64,000 nucleotides of DNA. It comes from Bigelowiella natans CCMP2755. Taxonomy: Eukaryota > Cercozoa > Chlorarachniophyceae. The stretch is from contig ADNK01001594.1 in the NCBI GenBank assembly GCA_000320545.1, positions 1 to 64,000 on the forward strand, read 5' to 3'. Shown here piece by piece: positions 50,244-63,895 of the stretch. Below the pieces are notes generated by a model, which was given only the letters and a program-made list of their open reading frames with translations, did no database searches and was not told the origin of the DNA. Within the stretch, counting starts at the first letter, position 1. The number at the start of each line of letters is the position of its first letter. Both the position numbers and the translations under genes were made by a program.

Positions 50244-50276
<33 letters not shown>

Positions 50277-50503
50277 GTGTAGTAGTAAACGAGTGTACAT
50301 CGTACTCGTAATAATACGTGGATGTTGCGTAGGTATAGTAGAGTCCGGTTTCTCGTCTTCAGACAGGGCCTTAGACACCTATGAGGGGGATGAGGACGAA
50401 GGCACCGCAGCCAAGCCCCCCGGAGCTGTAGTCGATAACATCATCAATAACAGTCCCAAGGTGGTCAGAGGAGAGGGTTGATTTAATATATTCACATTCG
50501 GTG

Positions 50504-50542
<39 letters not shown>

Positions 50543-50931
50543 GGCCAGTAATAATTGAGAAAAAAGAAAAATCAATAGTAAGGACAATGGCTACTACATC
50601 TGAAAGCGTTCCTGCTCCCCAATACAAGCTCAATTTCATACAAAATACACAAATTGTGTTGAAGCTCGTAAAGTTTTACCTACCTATCATTCATTACCCC
50701 CCCCCTCCCCATACACACGTAAATCAATTTTGTTCCAAAAATAAAATGGCGAGTCAGTGCTCATTCCGATGCTGCTGAGGTTGCATAAAGGGGGGATATA
50801 TCAGGTTGCTCTCATCATCGTTATCATTAGGTACAGAAGGTGTTGGAGGAACAACGGCTGAAAGTGCTGCAAGAAGACTATGATGATAATGCACAAATTG
50901 CTGGTACTTATTATACACGTGCACAAGTGTC

Positions 50932-50982
<51 letters not shown>

Positions 50983-51515
50983 ATGTATATATATACATAG
51001 AAGCATCATAACCAACATCATGAATAATCTTCCTGTGTATTATCGTCTACAGGGGCTTTTCCATTCTCCATTGCGAACCTTTCTCTGTCGCAGAGCGCAG
51101 ATTCCCCTTCAAAACTACCAGAGCTGAAGGAAAATCCCTACATAGATTATGGTAGGAACCTCACAATCAAAGCGTGGGAGGAGGTGGTGGAGAAGGAGGA
51201 AATTGTACGCAAAGAGTTTTGTAGCACCAGAATCATCGTAGCACGCACTCACAGTCACACATATGCATCATCCTTGTAGGTACTTCCACCATAGAACCTC
51301 AGAATTTCCTGATGGATTCAAAGGAAAATGAGGGGGGGGCAGGTGTAACGGAGAATAAAACTGATAATCATGCAGTGGTGCGGGGGGGTGCAGTGAATAA
51401 ATATGAAAAGGAATGGAAGAATCACTATAATGACAGCGACTTGAGTGTGCAACAGCAACAGCTTGAGGGTAACTTTCAAATAATAATTAGATTTTACAGC
51501 CTGTCGTGCTTATCA

Positions 51516-51546
<31 letters not shown>

Positions 51547-51778
51547 ACATAATATGTAATATGCAATATTGTGCAGCATGCACTTATTTAGTAAAGACAC
51601 CGCAAAAATACTGATGGTGATAAGACCTTTGTTGTACAATACAAGTAGACGTGCCAGGGGCTCGCACCTCTTCTGCGGCTAACGACTGCAAAGAATCCCC
51701 TGCCGCAGCCGGCAGTGTTTTTACACCTTCTCCATTTGGCAAGTCTATAAGGTAGTAGGGTAGCAGGTGTACTACTAC

Positions 51779-51816
<38 letters not shown>

Positions 51817-53569
51817 ATCGTAGTAGCACGGTGACTAGACGTGGGTTTTTCACAACAAAGCAACATGTCTTTTAAAGACGCACATAGGCCTTTCATTTGG
51901 GGAGGTTCCCCCCCCCTGTAGTTCCCCACCCTTCTCATGGAAAAAGACGTCTCCAAGTGTGATTCCTGTGAGGTAATAATGTGAAATACAGCTTCGTCGT
52001 CCTTGGTGGGGGGGAGGGGTTAGGGTAATTCCACATTCATATCCTCCCCCCCCCCCCCCCCCCGCACACATACATAATACAAGTTAAGCTTAATTATCGT
52101 ACTACCACTAATTCGATTGGGCAGATCTCAAAGTTTTAATACTAATACTACACGGAAAAGTCTTTCCTTCTTCGGAACAGCAGCAGCAGAGGCAGCAGCA
52201 GATAACACTGATGCCAACGATACCAACAACCACGAGCATAATCAAGAGAAAAAAGAAGAATGGGAAAAAGAACCCGAAGTAATAAAGGAGAAGGAGAGGG
52301 GGGAGGAGGAGGAAGAGAAGCCAACAGAAGGAGATGATAGTGATGTACACAGAGGCGATTTGACACCAGCTGTAACTGCGGAAGATGGAGATAACCGTGA
52401 AACGGTTGAGGGAGAGGGGGGGGACGAAGGGGAAGGAGAAGACGCGAAAAGTAATGCCGAGAAAGAATCAAGAGCGGATCCAGGGGCGCAAGTAGCGTCA
52501 TCACTAATTTCTCAGCACAACGATGATCTACCAAATAAAGAGTCGAAAGAAGAAGGAAAAACAGAAAGAGAAAGCGAATATGATAATGATAAACGGGAAA
52601 ATGATGATGAGGAAGATAATGATGATGATGGCGACAACTCTCCTCAAACTCGCAATAAGAACACCATCACCACCACTGAGACGACAAAGACGGAACCCCC
52701 CCTGGATATAAAGGAGCAGAAACCTGAGCAATCAGCTTCTTCGCAGGGAGGAGAGAAACAGCAACAAGATAACAATGAACAAGAGCAGCAAAACGAGCAT
52801 GAAGAAGAGAAGAAGCAGGAGGCGAATGAGAGGGAGGAGGAGAAGGGGGTTAAGCAGGAGCAGGTGGAAGAGGAAGAGGGGAGAAGAAGCGAGCCAGAGG
52901 AGGAGAAGGAGAGAGAAATAGAGGAGGACAAGAATGAGGAACTAATGCAACCCAGTCGTTCTTCGTCATCCACAGCGACGAATGGGGAACATAAATGGGA
53001 TAACGCCAACAATCTTACGGTGGTGGAAAAAGAGGAGGGGAAAGATATCAGAGAAGAGGAGGAGAAGGAGACGAAAGGGCTAGATGCAGTAATTGAAGAC
53101 GTTCCCTCCGCTGCTGACACTGTAGCTGGTAGTATAAGGAAAGAAAATACCCAATATGACGATGGCAACAACGAGAAGATGACCGCCGCTCCTAAGTTGA
53201 AGGAAGCGAGGGAGAAGGAGGAAGCACAAGAACAAGGAGAAGGAAAAGAAGATGTTACTCCGATAGCAGGGTCCTCCTCCCTCCAAGACAATGATGATGC
53301 TACGATATACAATCGACGAGATGATGAACCCTTGCAGAGTAACGAATCGAAGACACCCGTCGGTGCTATCATTGAGGAGAGGGAGGGGGGTGGGGGCGAT
53401 GCCAACGGCAGCACTAACACTGGCAGCGACAATACCCTCCCTTCACCTCTGGTAAAGTTGTCATCTCAGCAGAAGTTGCAGATGATCAAAAACTGGAAGC
53501 CGACATCAGAGGTTGTCGAGGTGGTCCAAACTAACTTTTGCTCGTGATGGAACGATGGATGACGATGAC

Positions 53570-53603
<34 letters not shown>

Positions 53604-55095
53604 GTGTATCTATCATGCTATAATAGTAGCTGTGATGGTACAGTAGATAACTAAGTCTGCCGCCTCTTTCTATTATTTCAAGGATGAGTCTAAGGAGCCA
53701 TTGCAGCAGGAACAGCAGCAGCTAGTAGCGGAGAAGAACGAATCTTCGCATAGTCTCTCGACGTCGTCAGTAGCAAACGTCCAAGCCAACAAAAGGAAAC
53801 AAGCTTCCACCGTGGAAGCCAGTAAAGGAAAAGAGGAGATGTGGGGTAAGGAGGAGGAGGAGGAGAAGGTGGAGACGAAGAAATACAAGAGAAGTTACGC
53901 CGTCTCGGAATGGAGTAGGCACTCACACAAAGGCGTTTGGGTACTACTCGAAACATGCCCGTGCGCTTGAAACCCTCACGTCACGCAAGTAGATGTACGA
54001 TAACAGGCATCATCATCACCATTAAATCCTTTTTTCCATCATCTTATTCAGTACTACTATAACAAAATCACCAAACGCTCACAATGGGAGCAGCCAAAGG
54101 GGTGGAAGGAGCCTGAACCAAGAAAGGTCTTCTGTGCATAAAATATAGTCCTGTGAGCAGAGAAAGCTCATCAAAATTTGTAGTAGTAGTAGTCGTCGTC
54201 CATAGATTGATGGTGGTGCTGGTAGTGGCAATGATGATGATAATGATGATGGAGATAGACTGTATGGTTTGTTTCCACTTCTCATTTGTCAAGGTCACAA
54301 CGAAGGGGTGAACATCGTGTTTTTGCTCTATATTTTTCTCCACAAAAAGAAGAAACAGAAATCGTTTCGATAGAAAAGAGACTATAGCCTTTCCCTCCTC
54401 TCAAACAACGAACCCACAGTGGTGTACAACACACATTCATCCTCAGAAATTGTTGTTACATACAATAATTGACTCGATGTTGCCCCCGACTCCTCCTTAC
54501 CCCCTTCCCTCCCCTCCTACAACAATCAATCCTCAAACACAGTTTGTGCGACGGACGCAGTCATTGGCGACATTGGATATGAAGAGGAAGAAGCAGGGCA
54601 GCATCAGCAAGCTCTCGTCTCCCTCCTCCCTGGCCTCTAGAAAATGGGCGGCAAACAGCCTTTACTCCAAACCCACAATAAGCTCTCAACGCAAGATGAA
54701 GAACAGGAACAACACTCTGTCAGTTACTTCTACTCGTAAGAACAAAGCAGTTACTACAAGTAATGGTTTAAGGCGCCACAGCAGTAGCAACAGCAGCAGC
54801 AGTTCTTCGAGCGTAAGTACCACCAATAGCCTTGGAAGAGGGGGAAGAATGTTGTCCAGAACCCAGTCTTCCATTGAAGTATTGTCGTCGCCATCGTCTT
54901 CGTCGTCGTCGTCACTTACATCAAAGATCCCTCGGGCTGCAGCACCGACATCTCCGAGAAAGTGAGATTTTTTTTAGAAAAGTATGGACGGCATTGTAGT
55001 TGGCCAGAGCCATTCAAGTTTCATCACATTTGTTGATTTTCCCATCGGGAAACAGCATCAGCTCATCCTCTTGAGAATACACACTTATAAAATAC

Positions 55096-55159
<64 letters not shown>

Positions 55160-56398
55160 AATAAATACACCCTGTTGCCAGAATGGATTGAAATTTGTTC
55201 CTTTCGTGCCTACTACTCCCTCAAAAATGAAGAAAAACTAATTTTCCAACAGAAGATTTGTCAACATGGTTTCATTATTTTGCGCTGCATCATCATCAGA
55301 GCTCGCCGGAGCTCCATTGTTAAAAGGCTCACTAGTTTTTCCATCTTGCTTCTCACTGACAAATTTGAAAAGGTATTATAAGTTATAATCGGTATTAGTA
55401 TCGATAGACATGACCCTACTCCGACAGTTGCTTCTTTCTCACACATTACAAGATGATCTATCATATCAATCATCAATACCCCAGAGACTTCACAGACCGT
55501 GCTGAGCCCGTTTGTTATAATGTTTGCAGCTTGAACGGGGGGGTACCATCTCAGAAAGCGTGGCAGAAGAGGAAGTCAGGAAATTTCTCTTGAAGGTAAA
55601 TATTATCCTCTCATTGAAACTGTTCCCCATAGGCTATATCCTCAGTATGGGACGAAAAAAGAGAGTATGAAACTCATTCATGGGAGATCCGTCATAAACA
55701 GTAGTAATCATACAGGTGAAACCAGAGCATGCCGCCGATCGACACTGGGCAAAGAGTAAGGCACGAGAGCTCATGGTAGGAAAAGGAAAAAGAATACACT
55801 TTCAAAACTGGTAATACTACACTGTAGCCGACTTATATTGTTCGGTCAGTAGTTCCTAAGATGCCAGGTTTAAACAACTCAAAAACTAACAAATTAGGTG
55901 TGAATTGTTCGAGAATTTATCAAAATCGCTCGGAATTACATTGCAGAAACTTCAATATTATCTCCAACAGAACTATGGATGATGCAGAAACGTGTAAAAT
56001 TATGGGATTACCAACCACTGTAGCAATTACGTTTTCACGGTGTGGTCAGCATAATAGTTGTGCATAGTCAATAAAACGCTGTGAAAATTGAAAAGGAACG
56101 CGCAGAAATGTCTGGATTTCTAGATGTCAAGCGATGTGTCTTCCAGTCGTCAAATTGCTTTTACTAGGTGTTTGATGAATCATCAGCCAACGTACGACCA
56201 CCACCAATACCAGCCATCAGGCCTGCATGTGCCTTGTGTAACAAGCGCTGTAGCCACACAGCGAAGCTCGTTATACCTAGATACTGTCATACTAGCATAG
56301 CGCATCATCTTGCATGCACATCTAGACATCGTCTAGATCGTGTGCTGCGCTACAATGCAAATAAAGGGGATCAAGTTATGGAAGCAGTAACTTGCTAG
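46934..56398 (+). CDS. Predicted N-acylated WW-domain protein, 24 exons
   Basis: Exons in phase throughout: 46934-47011, 47340-47427, 47606-47696, 47839-47887, 48546-48582, 48767-48779, 49024-49117, 49306-49368, 49555-49597, 49809-49852, 50089-50182, 50333-50460, 50831-50903, 51053-51151, 51280-51468, 51649-51751, 52125-53520, 53683-53934, 54052-54126, 54543-54961, 55300-55372, 55530-55595, 55716-55775, 56168-56398; 1285 residues. MGQTQCC at the start is a classic myristoylation (Gly2) plus palmitoylation (Cys6, Cys7) signal, so a membrane-attached protein is likely. A globular region of unknown type covers about the first 280 residues. A 465-residue Glu/Lys/Gln-rich exon follows. A WW domain spans exons 18-19 (EWSRHSHKG, then YYYNKITKRSQWEQP), which should bind Pro-rich ligands. 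A basic Ser-rich region ends the protein. Exon 6 is only 13 nt. The last exon runs into spacer-type sequence and its stop is doubtful. Confidence 0.72.
52046..52063. repeat. 18-base C homopolymer in intron
   Basis: Uninterrupted C run in intron 16 of the WW-domain gene, about 60 bp before the acceptor of its longest exon. Confidence 0.95.
53557..53604. repeat. (GAT)n microsatellite in WW-gene intron 17
   Basis: About fourteen GAT/GAC units between the long acidic exon and the exon that starts the WW domain. Confidence 0.95.
55097..55157. repeat. (TA)n-(TG)n compound microsatellite
   Basis: About fourteen TA units followed directly by about sixteen TG units, in intron 20 of the WW-domain gene. 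Confidence 0.95.
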
Positions 56399-56838
56399 CT
56401 TGCCATGCTAGCCGGAGCATGCACAATTCATCGACTGATGCAACTAGTTAGCTAGCTAGCACGACATGCACAAGCTAGCAAGGCACATCCATTTATACCA
56501 CGCACGTTAGACAAGCAATTTATATAGCGTTGTAGTCGTCACATTTGGACAGTCATCACATGCATGCATCACAGGACACAAAACTAAAACGCGCTGATCG
56601 AGCCATGCCAGCATGCATGCAAGTCAAATTGTCGAGGACATTGCACAGCAAGATCATGAACAACAAGCAAGGTAGCAAGGCTCTTTTCCCATTCTAGCAT
56701 TGTCAACGCAGTTTTCCCACAAATCGGGAACTGACTAGGAGTTGTGAAAACCATGAGTAACCAACGCTGAAAAATACTGATAAGATTGCTGTGGATCACA
56801 CTTTTGATCATACATTTGTCACAGTTATAATTACATCA
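56399..56838. other. Convergent spacer rich in palindromic words
   Basis: Between the 3' ends of the WW-domain gene (+) and the membrane-protein gene (-). GCTAGCTAGC, CATGCATGCATC, CAAGCTAGCAAGG and GCATGCATGCAAG words fill 56390-56620; the texture already begins inside the assigned last exon at about 56220. Confidence 0.55.
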
Positions 56839-59800
56839 CTAAACATTGTTTGATTTTAAGGTGAAAGCACTTGAAGATGATGCTGTTGTCCTCCTTTCAA
56901 ATGCGCCGGTAGTTGCAACTACAGCAGAGCTGCTAACACTAGAGGAAAGTGTTTTTCTCTGATGAAATCTGCCCAAGTTTGAGGTGCTTGTGCCAGCTTG
57001 ACTGATTCTATGAACTATTGATGGGGATCGGACAGAATTTCTCCCAGAAAAAGAGATCTCTGCTTTGTACTCAGAGGGAGCCATGATTTTACTCTGTGCT
57101 CGGCTGTGCGCTCGGCTTTGGCTTCTGCTCATTCTACTAATCTTTCGACTCTCTGCTTCTGCACGAGCATCTCTTAGAGTTGCTGTCTTTTGCAGTAGAA
57201 AATGTTTTGCGAAATACTCTGGATCTTTTTCACTGTAAATTACGAAATAGAACGAAACTCCAAGTACTATAAAAACACAGCATGCAATGACAAGAACTAG
57301 ATTTGAAAAAGCCTCCACGACATTACTCGACACTGTTCCATGGTTAAGATGTAAAAAATTGATAAACTCGAGGATACTAGTGAGAATAATGAGGAATAGT
57401 AAAAGTATTTGTACGGGGAATTTCCATCGCATATGTCGAACATGAGGCCGGAACCAGCAGAGGGTGGACATGAAAGCAATCGTCGCAACTGTATTCAACA
57501 CTAACTTGGAGATTTGAGTTTCATCAGAAAATGTCGAGAGATACACTCGCGTAGTGCAAAGGGTAAATGAAAGTGCCATTTGACAATGAAGTATCCAGTA
57601 GTATTCCGGTAAGTAATCGTCTCCAAAGAATCTGGATAGGACAACGTCTTAATGATAATTACTATTAGCAATATTTCAAACACTACTTTTTGTAGTTTAC
57701 TGAGCTTATTTTCGTGGAATGTTTCGACGATTCTTCGCCATAAAACACACCCCGCAGTTTAAAATAAGTCCACACTGGAAAACTAGAAGATAGTTAAAGT
57801 ACATTGAGACACAAGCAAACAACAGAACTAGATGAAAACAAGCACCCGATGCTATCGAAAACTAAGACAAGGACGCTCAGAATAAGAAGAGGTGTATGTT
57901 CTGGGCCTGATATTATTTTCAACATGAAGAGTTGTGTAGATTAGGTTTAATATATTCAGAATAACCAACCTAAACATTCAATGTTTGGATTTGCCCACAT
58001 CACAGTTGTGTCATCACCCTGAAAGGTCATATTATCTCAACACATTTCCATGAAAATTTTCATGATATGAATCACGATCACAACCTCGTCATTAGAAGGT
58101 ATGCAGTAGCAAATTGAAATCGCCAAGAAAGCCGTTGGAGTATACGTGAAAATAAGGAACGTATACATTAAACTTCGAATTTGTTTAACGTCAATGCAGC
58201 GGCCGAAACAACAGTTGTCACTAAAGATCAAAATGTGGACTTCTCACGTATAAAATCAGATAAGAATAATTCTGCTAATAGTTTTATTTACAGAAAAAAT
58301 GTCGATATGTATTTGTTTAGCAATGCGATGACGATCACTGCAAAAAGAACCAGCGTGAATAATGTATACCTAAGAACATAGGTATAGAGATGTAATAAAC
58401 ACGGAGAATGCGACATTACAGCACAGATTCACTAACTCGAGTCCAAATAAATCAGTCTCATTAGAGAAGCATTCTGGTCCTACTGCTTCAAATTGCAAAG
58501 AGAGAACTCGCAGCCTATTCAATATAGTAATAAATCAACAATCTCATTTCCAAGTGGAGATCTGTGACCATGAAAATACTGCCGCAAATGCGGACGAGGT
58601 TGCTCCTGCCGTACTCACAGTCAGGGTGAATAATTGCAGCAACAAGATACCTGGGTTATTGGGTTATGAAATTATGAAAAACTTAGTGTCTTCTATCAAT
58701 AAATGCAGAAATTGAACGTACTCCAGATAGCAAAATCTTTTGCAAGCCACTTGAGTAATTCATTTTTCTCCTCTTTACTTCTCCCAACAATCACGGGACT
58801 TGCAATAACACATGTATATGCGATAACAAAGAGAAATGCTGCAATACAAACCTGAAAGAAGGGAAATTAGATATCCAAAATAGGGCTAGACTCGCTTTAT
58901 AAATTGTTACCAGAATAGCCACTGTATACCCAGCCCCCGAGTTGTCGGGGCATTTGACACACTCACCAAGCTGCTCGAAGAAACCATCAGCACAAGAAGC
59001 ACACAAGGTGTCTGCATACCTGTTGTCATGTTATAAAAAAATAGGCACAACTCTACATATGTTATACTACCCATTCCCACACAGGGCTTGCGAATTCGGA
59101 ATATCCCACCCCTGGCACCGTACCTACAAAGTAATTTAGTTCTCAACCAAAATAGCTATGACCATCAGTCTCTATACGACCGTAGGAGGTGCGGGACATC
59201 TAATTACACTTCCCAGCCTTTCACTAGAGGTCCAGTATCCTGTAATATAAAAATTTGGTTACTTTCTTTTTTTAATGTGTTCGGGGTTTACCTTTAATTG
59301 GCCACATGCGAAAGCCCCCGGGACACAAGGCGTTTGGGTCACAGCGAACACAGTTGTCTCCAGTACCGAAGGCGCAATTTGATTGATCCGCTAAAAAATA
59401 TCTTCTTAATGAATATTTTTTGTAAAGGACAATCTACAATAAATGGATGAAAGCACTGGAGCATTATATGTGTAAATTTATTACTTTCTTCAATGTTGGC
59501 GCATTCTTCTGGAGGGGTGAAAGCGAATCCGTTGCTTATACTACTACAGCTCGGAGTGTAGAAAAACTATGTACCATTTACACTCAAATTACTGAATTGA
59601 AAATAGCAAACAAACATAAGATGGAGCACCCCCTGTCCCTCTAAAGGACAAGAACCAGGACAAACGACACTGCAGAAATTAAACTAAGGTTTGGAATAAA
59701 GCTAAAGTTGAAAATCAAGGTATTTACGATCCTCCGCCAATCTCAGTGCTAAGTAATCCATCTGAATTCCTAATTCTGATAGATTGGTACCTGATCGACC

Positions 59801-62800
59801 AACAATCAGACCTACATGACATGGCTTTTGTTCTTATCTATACCCGCATTCCTCCCCGTTATTGATATCAATATTGGGGCAGAGTTCTTCAAATTGGGGC
59901 GTTAAAAAAGTCACATTGTTCGGATTACCTTCGCATGTCAAGACACCGCAAAAATATTTTATTTAGGTTTTTGGAATCAATCATATAATTTTGAAATTTG
60001 GAAATTATGCATGCTTACATGACAAAGTCTCACAGGGCACGTCTCCGACGAAAACCTAATGTAGTACTGTGGTCAAAGATAGAATTTATGTTACCCAGGG
60101 TAAATAGCTTTGACCTGCGGACATAAATCACCTGCCTCGTCACCCAAAACTCCAGTAAGGGTACTATCTGCAATTGCTGTGACTATTGTACTCGTCGATA
60201 ATGTTACTACGAATACTCCATCACTTCCTGTGGTGTATCTTGTACGGTTCGCTGACTAAATTTATAAGAAGATGGTGAGAGAGTAAAGGAGTGGTTAGAA
60301 TGAGTGATACCCCGCCAATTTGAAATTCTCTTATGAAGGGCCATGCCTTCTCTTGAATGCGAATATCGAGTTGGAAGGAAGAAGGTATGCCCCCAACCAC
60401 AGAAAGATCGGTTGCAATACCTGGATAAAGTTGGAATAAGTCAAGCCTAGTTCAATACCTAATGACCTTTAGAAGAACTCACATTCTACAACCCCTACAC
60501 GTTGAGCCTGATCTACTGTATATAACGCAGCCACCTCGATAACAGCTATCCTAGAATTTTCTGGGTCGCCGCAATCTAATTTTTTGTTCATCAGTTGAGA
60601 TGCATTTTAAAGTTCTACTACTTACATCCGTTTCCAAGCTCCTCATAGCAGGGAAATTCGCAACCGTATCTTTGAGTCGCAAGGATAGTAATATAAAATT
60701 GTGCATGACTCTTGATGAATACAAAAAGCACATACCCTACAGCTGTATTTGGATCCAATATGCCATTCGCACTTAAGAATTGTTCGTTGCAAATAATTGA
60801 AGTATCTAGTGTACCATTGTAGATTGTTACTAACCCACCTAACAAGTCATAGGTACATTACTGGCTTGGGAAATTTTCAAACGAGACTGTTGATTGTAAT
60901 TCGCCCGTTACCATTACAGCTAATTCGGGTAGAAAAAGGAGGACTTGCAATTAAATGATCGCAGGCCCATCTTGTTGGATCCTCTCCTACGTATTTTAAA
61001 TAAAATGTGTACACTTAGCTCCCAAATTATGATCATGGGATATCAAAACTAAAATATCGAACAGTATTTTCACGTGATTATATGAATGAACCGCTTTGGA
61101 ACAGTTCTTGGCGCCAAATACAACTACTATTACGAAGAAAAATACTAACCTGTCAGTGTGAAGGAATTGCGTCCAAAAATCCTTACCGACTCGTCAGCCC
61201 CTTCACACGTGAGCTGCAATTTTAGTGCATCAGATATGATCTCAAGCTAATATACATCAAATTGACCTGGATTGTATTTGGTGATACATTTTGGACAAAG
61301 AATCGTCCAATACTATCATCCTGAGTTAGATGAATCAATGTCAACAAAACTCATTTTAAAACTCAAATAGTCTACATACGTCAGTGACAAAGTTAGAAGG
61401 TCCAAATGGCGGAAAGTCCTCTTCTGCCAGGATTGTTACCCTAGAAGATTTTTCACTTATTAATATTTGCTATTCAATAGGATTTATGTCATCGTCAAAC
61501 CCAATTGGGTAGAGCAAGTTTCCAAGGGTCATAGTTGTTGGAGAACCTGTGGGAAAATTACATCTCTATCATTCTCCGAGCATGGTGAAACAGCATTTCA
61601 TGCACAGGATCTCCATACTTGTCGGTGATTGTGTTGTTGGAGAAACTGTTGTAGGAGATTGGGTTGCACTGAATAGAAAGCCCAAGCCTTCGGACTACAT
61701 GTAGGGGTATTCATGAGTAATGCAAATGCACTCTTAAATAAAATAGGAAGTAGTTTACAGTTGCAATGTACAGAGTGTCTGAAGGCTCGTTATAGAAGAA
61801 ATCCTGAATTATGTACATGAAGTCATTTTTATTTTGACCCGTTGGTTATTTCCTCCAAATCACCGTAATTGCCGTAATATTTGCATCTCTTGCAGGCTAG
61901 AAAATATGGAAAAAGTCAGGTTAATTTTAACAAATCTGTAACACTAGAAGATCTCACTTGAATTTGGGATGGATTCTCCAAAATGAAGCTGGATAAGGGA
62001 AACATTTGAACTTCATTCCAAAAATGGTAAAGGTTTTGTTTATGATATTTTATTGTAGTTGATAAATTGACCTGGGTGGCACTATTACATTTCCAGGTGC
62101 TGAATGAAAAGAAGATCTGGTATGAATGATAAACATAAATTTGATAAATAGGAATGTACCGTCCCCAGCAATTGACCGGACGTCGAGAGTTTCAATATTG
62201 ATACGCCGGACTATATTCCTACCCTCTCTTGTCTAAAAACCCGGAAAATGCGTATAATTGTAGTACAACTTTTTGATTCAGTTTTGTACCGTGTCAGCGA
62301 CAAATAGTAATTGCAGGTCAACAATGGCCACATACTCAATAATGGTCGGATTTCGGAATCTAAGTAATATCCGTACCATAACTTCAGAACTTCGTAATAA
62401 GTTTGCTTAAATGTGTACGTTGCAAAAGAGCCAATGCCATCAGAAATCAAATCACTATTCGTAGTGTCTGATTCAAAGAGCGGTGTCACCAATGAGCCTA
62501 GAGCATTAGTCACGGAACTGTTCAAGCTGAAAATTGCGCCGAAACCAGTACTATTTACTGAAAATCCTGCGCTGAAATACCTGTACACCATATACTCAAT
62601 TATTATTTCCATTTTCATTTGACAAAGTCAACTACAGGGAATTATTGCTTATTGTAATGCTTCTTAAAGTTCCCCCAGAGCTAGCATCCAGAAGAGAATT
62701 AAAGCTCGAGGATGAGAGTACGGTGGTAACCTGATTCAATTGCTTCAAAAAACCGAAATTTGCAATAAACGGAATTCTACCTCCATACTTGTAGCCCTCA

Positions 62801-63761
62801 AGTCAACCCGTCTGATTCTTACTCTCTCAAGTAAGAAACAATAATCGAAGAAAGGATCTGTCGCGATAGAGAATATTTCTTCACCACTTGCACTAGTAGC
62901 AGGTCCATCTTGAAGCCCTCCGCCAAGTCCTGAAGAGCCACTTCCATCTCCTTCCGGGAATACGTTAACCACATTCTGAAAAATATACAAATTTCATAAT
63001 ATGATTCATACTAGAATCGTCTTCCTCACAACCAATGGATCTTCGAGGTCAAATAAACTGATTCCGAAGTCCTACACAACAGTATTAACAGTCCCATGAT
63101 CGCAGGCGAAGAGGATATTATCTGCATGTTTACAATATCTGAGTTTATTGCAAACAGTTTGGAGCGTTCTTTATTGATAAAATCAATTTCACTCAGCCGA
63201 GCCATAGAATCGATGTTGATGATGTCCTCATCTGCGACTTCGAGTCCGCCATTCAAGTCAATTGCTCCAATTCTCCCAGAAGAAGATAAAGTGGTCTGAT
63301 TACATTTTGAAATCATCTATCCTCATTGGGACAAAATTTTACATGTTCAGTAACCTCATGAAAGAATAACTGGTTCGACTGTGGCTTCAACGAAAACTTG
63401 GCATTGTTAACTTTCCATGTCAAAGAAAATTATGTATAAAGTTACGAAATTTGGGCCTCATAACATTATCTCCTACGATTTAGCTGTTGGCCCGTCGTCT
63501 GATTGATCAGTTCAGATGCCTTTCTGAACACCTGAAATCGTGGCAAAGCACCATGCAGATCATCCACGTTCATGAACTTCAATTGCAAGATCAATCTTAC
63601 ATTTGAACATTGAATGATTAACTTTGCGTTGTTGCCCGCACACGCCACCGAAAATAAACGTATGTAGTAATCGTGATAGTGTTGAACTTTATTACCAGGT
63701 TATCATCGACAAAAAGGCAGTCAACAGCTAGCACGCATGTCAGCAGGAGGGTAAGCTCCAT
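56839..63761 (-). CDS. Large multi-pass membrane protein with Cys-rich ectodomain
   Basis: Start ATG at 63761 opens a signal peptide (MELTLLLTCVLAVDCLF, exon 63696-63761, donor GTAATA). Many short exons follow; not all were phased. Ectodomain readings between 63.6 and 59.4 kb are beta-rich and Thr/Ser-rich (for example at 62990-62760 and 62580-62340). A Cys-rich module lies at about 59390-58930: CVRCDPNALCPGGFRMWP, then CASCADGFFEQLGECVKCPD, leading straight into a first membrane helix (YTVAILVTIYKASLALF). Further hydrophobic segments occur at about 58850-58790, 58470-58390 and 57580-57230. The last exon (56839 to about 57620) holds DDYLPEYYWILHC, three or four helices and a Ser/Arg-rich cytoplasmic tail. 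I recognise this plan from large GCC2/GCC3-type surface proteins of protists; ligand unknown. Introns are short, AT-rich and free of microsatellites. Confidence 0.65.
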
Positions 63762-63810
63762 TTTCCTCTCTCGCTACAAGCGGTTTTAAGCGTGTAGTAT
63801 GCACTTTTTT

Positions 63811-63895
63811 AGTTGTCGCAGATCAGAATATCAAAGGATTCGTACGGAACGTTCATTTTTAAGTTGTCGCAGACCAGAGCATCCAAGGACGACTC
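63811..63895. repeat. Direct repeat upstream of membrane-protein gene
   Basis: Two imperfect copies of AGTTGTCGCAGA(T/C)CAGA, at 63811 and 63862 (period 51), each followed by a similar ATC-AAGGA segment. They lie 50-135 bp upstream of the ATG at 63761, so could be promoter elements. Confidence 0.7.

Noticed and set aside
52644-53432. A 262-residue Ser-rich frame on the - strand
   Set aside because: Exact complement of the Glu/Lys-rich exon of the WW-domain gene; Ser/Leu richness is just the reverse of GAG/GAA codons.
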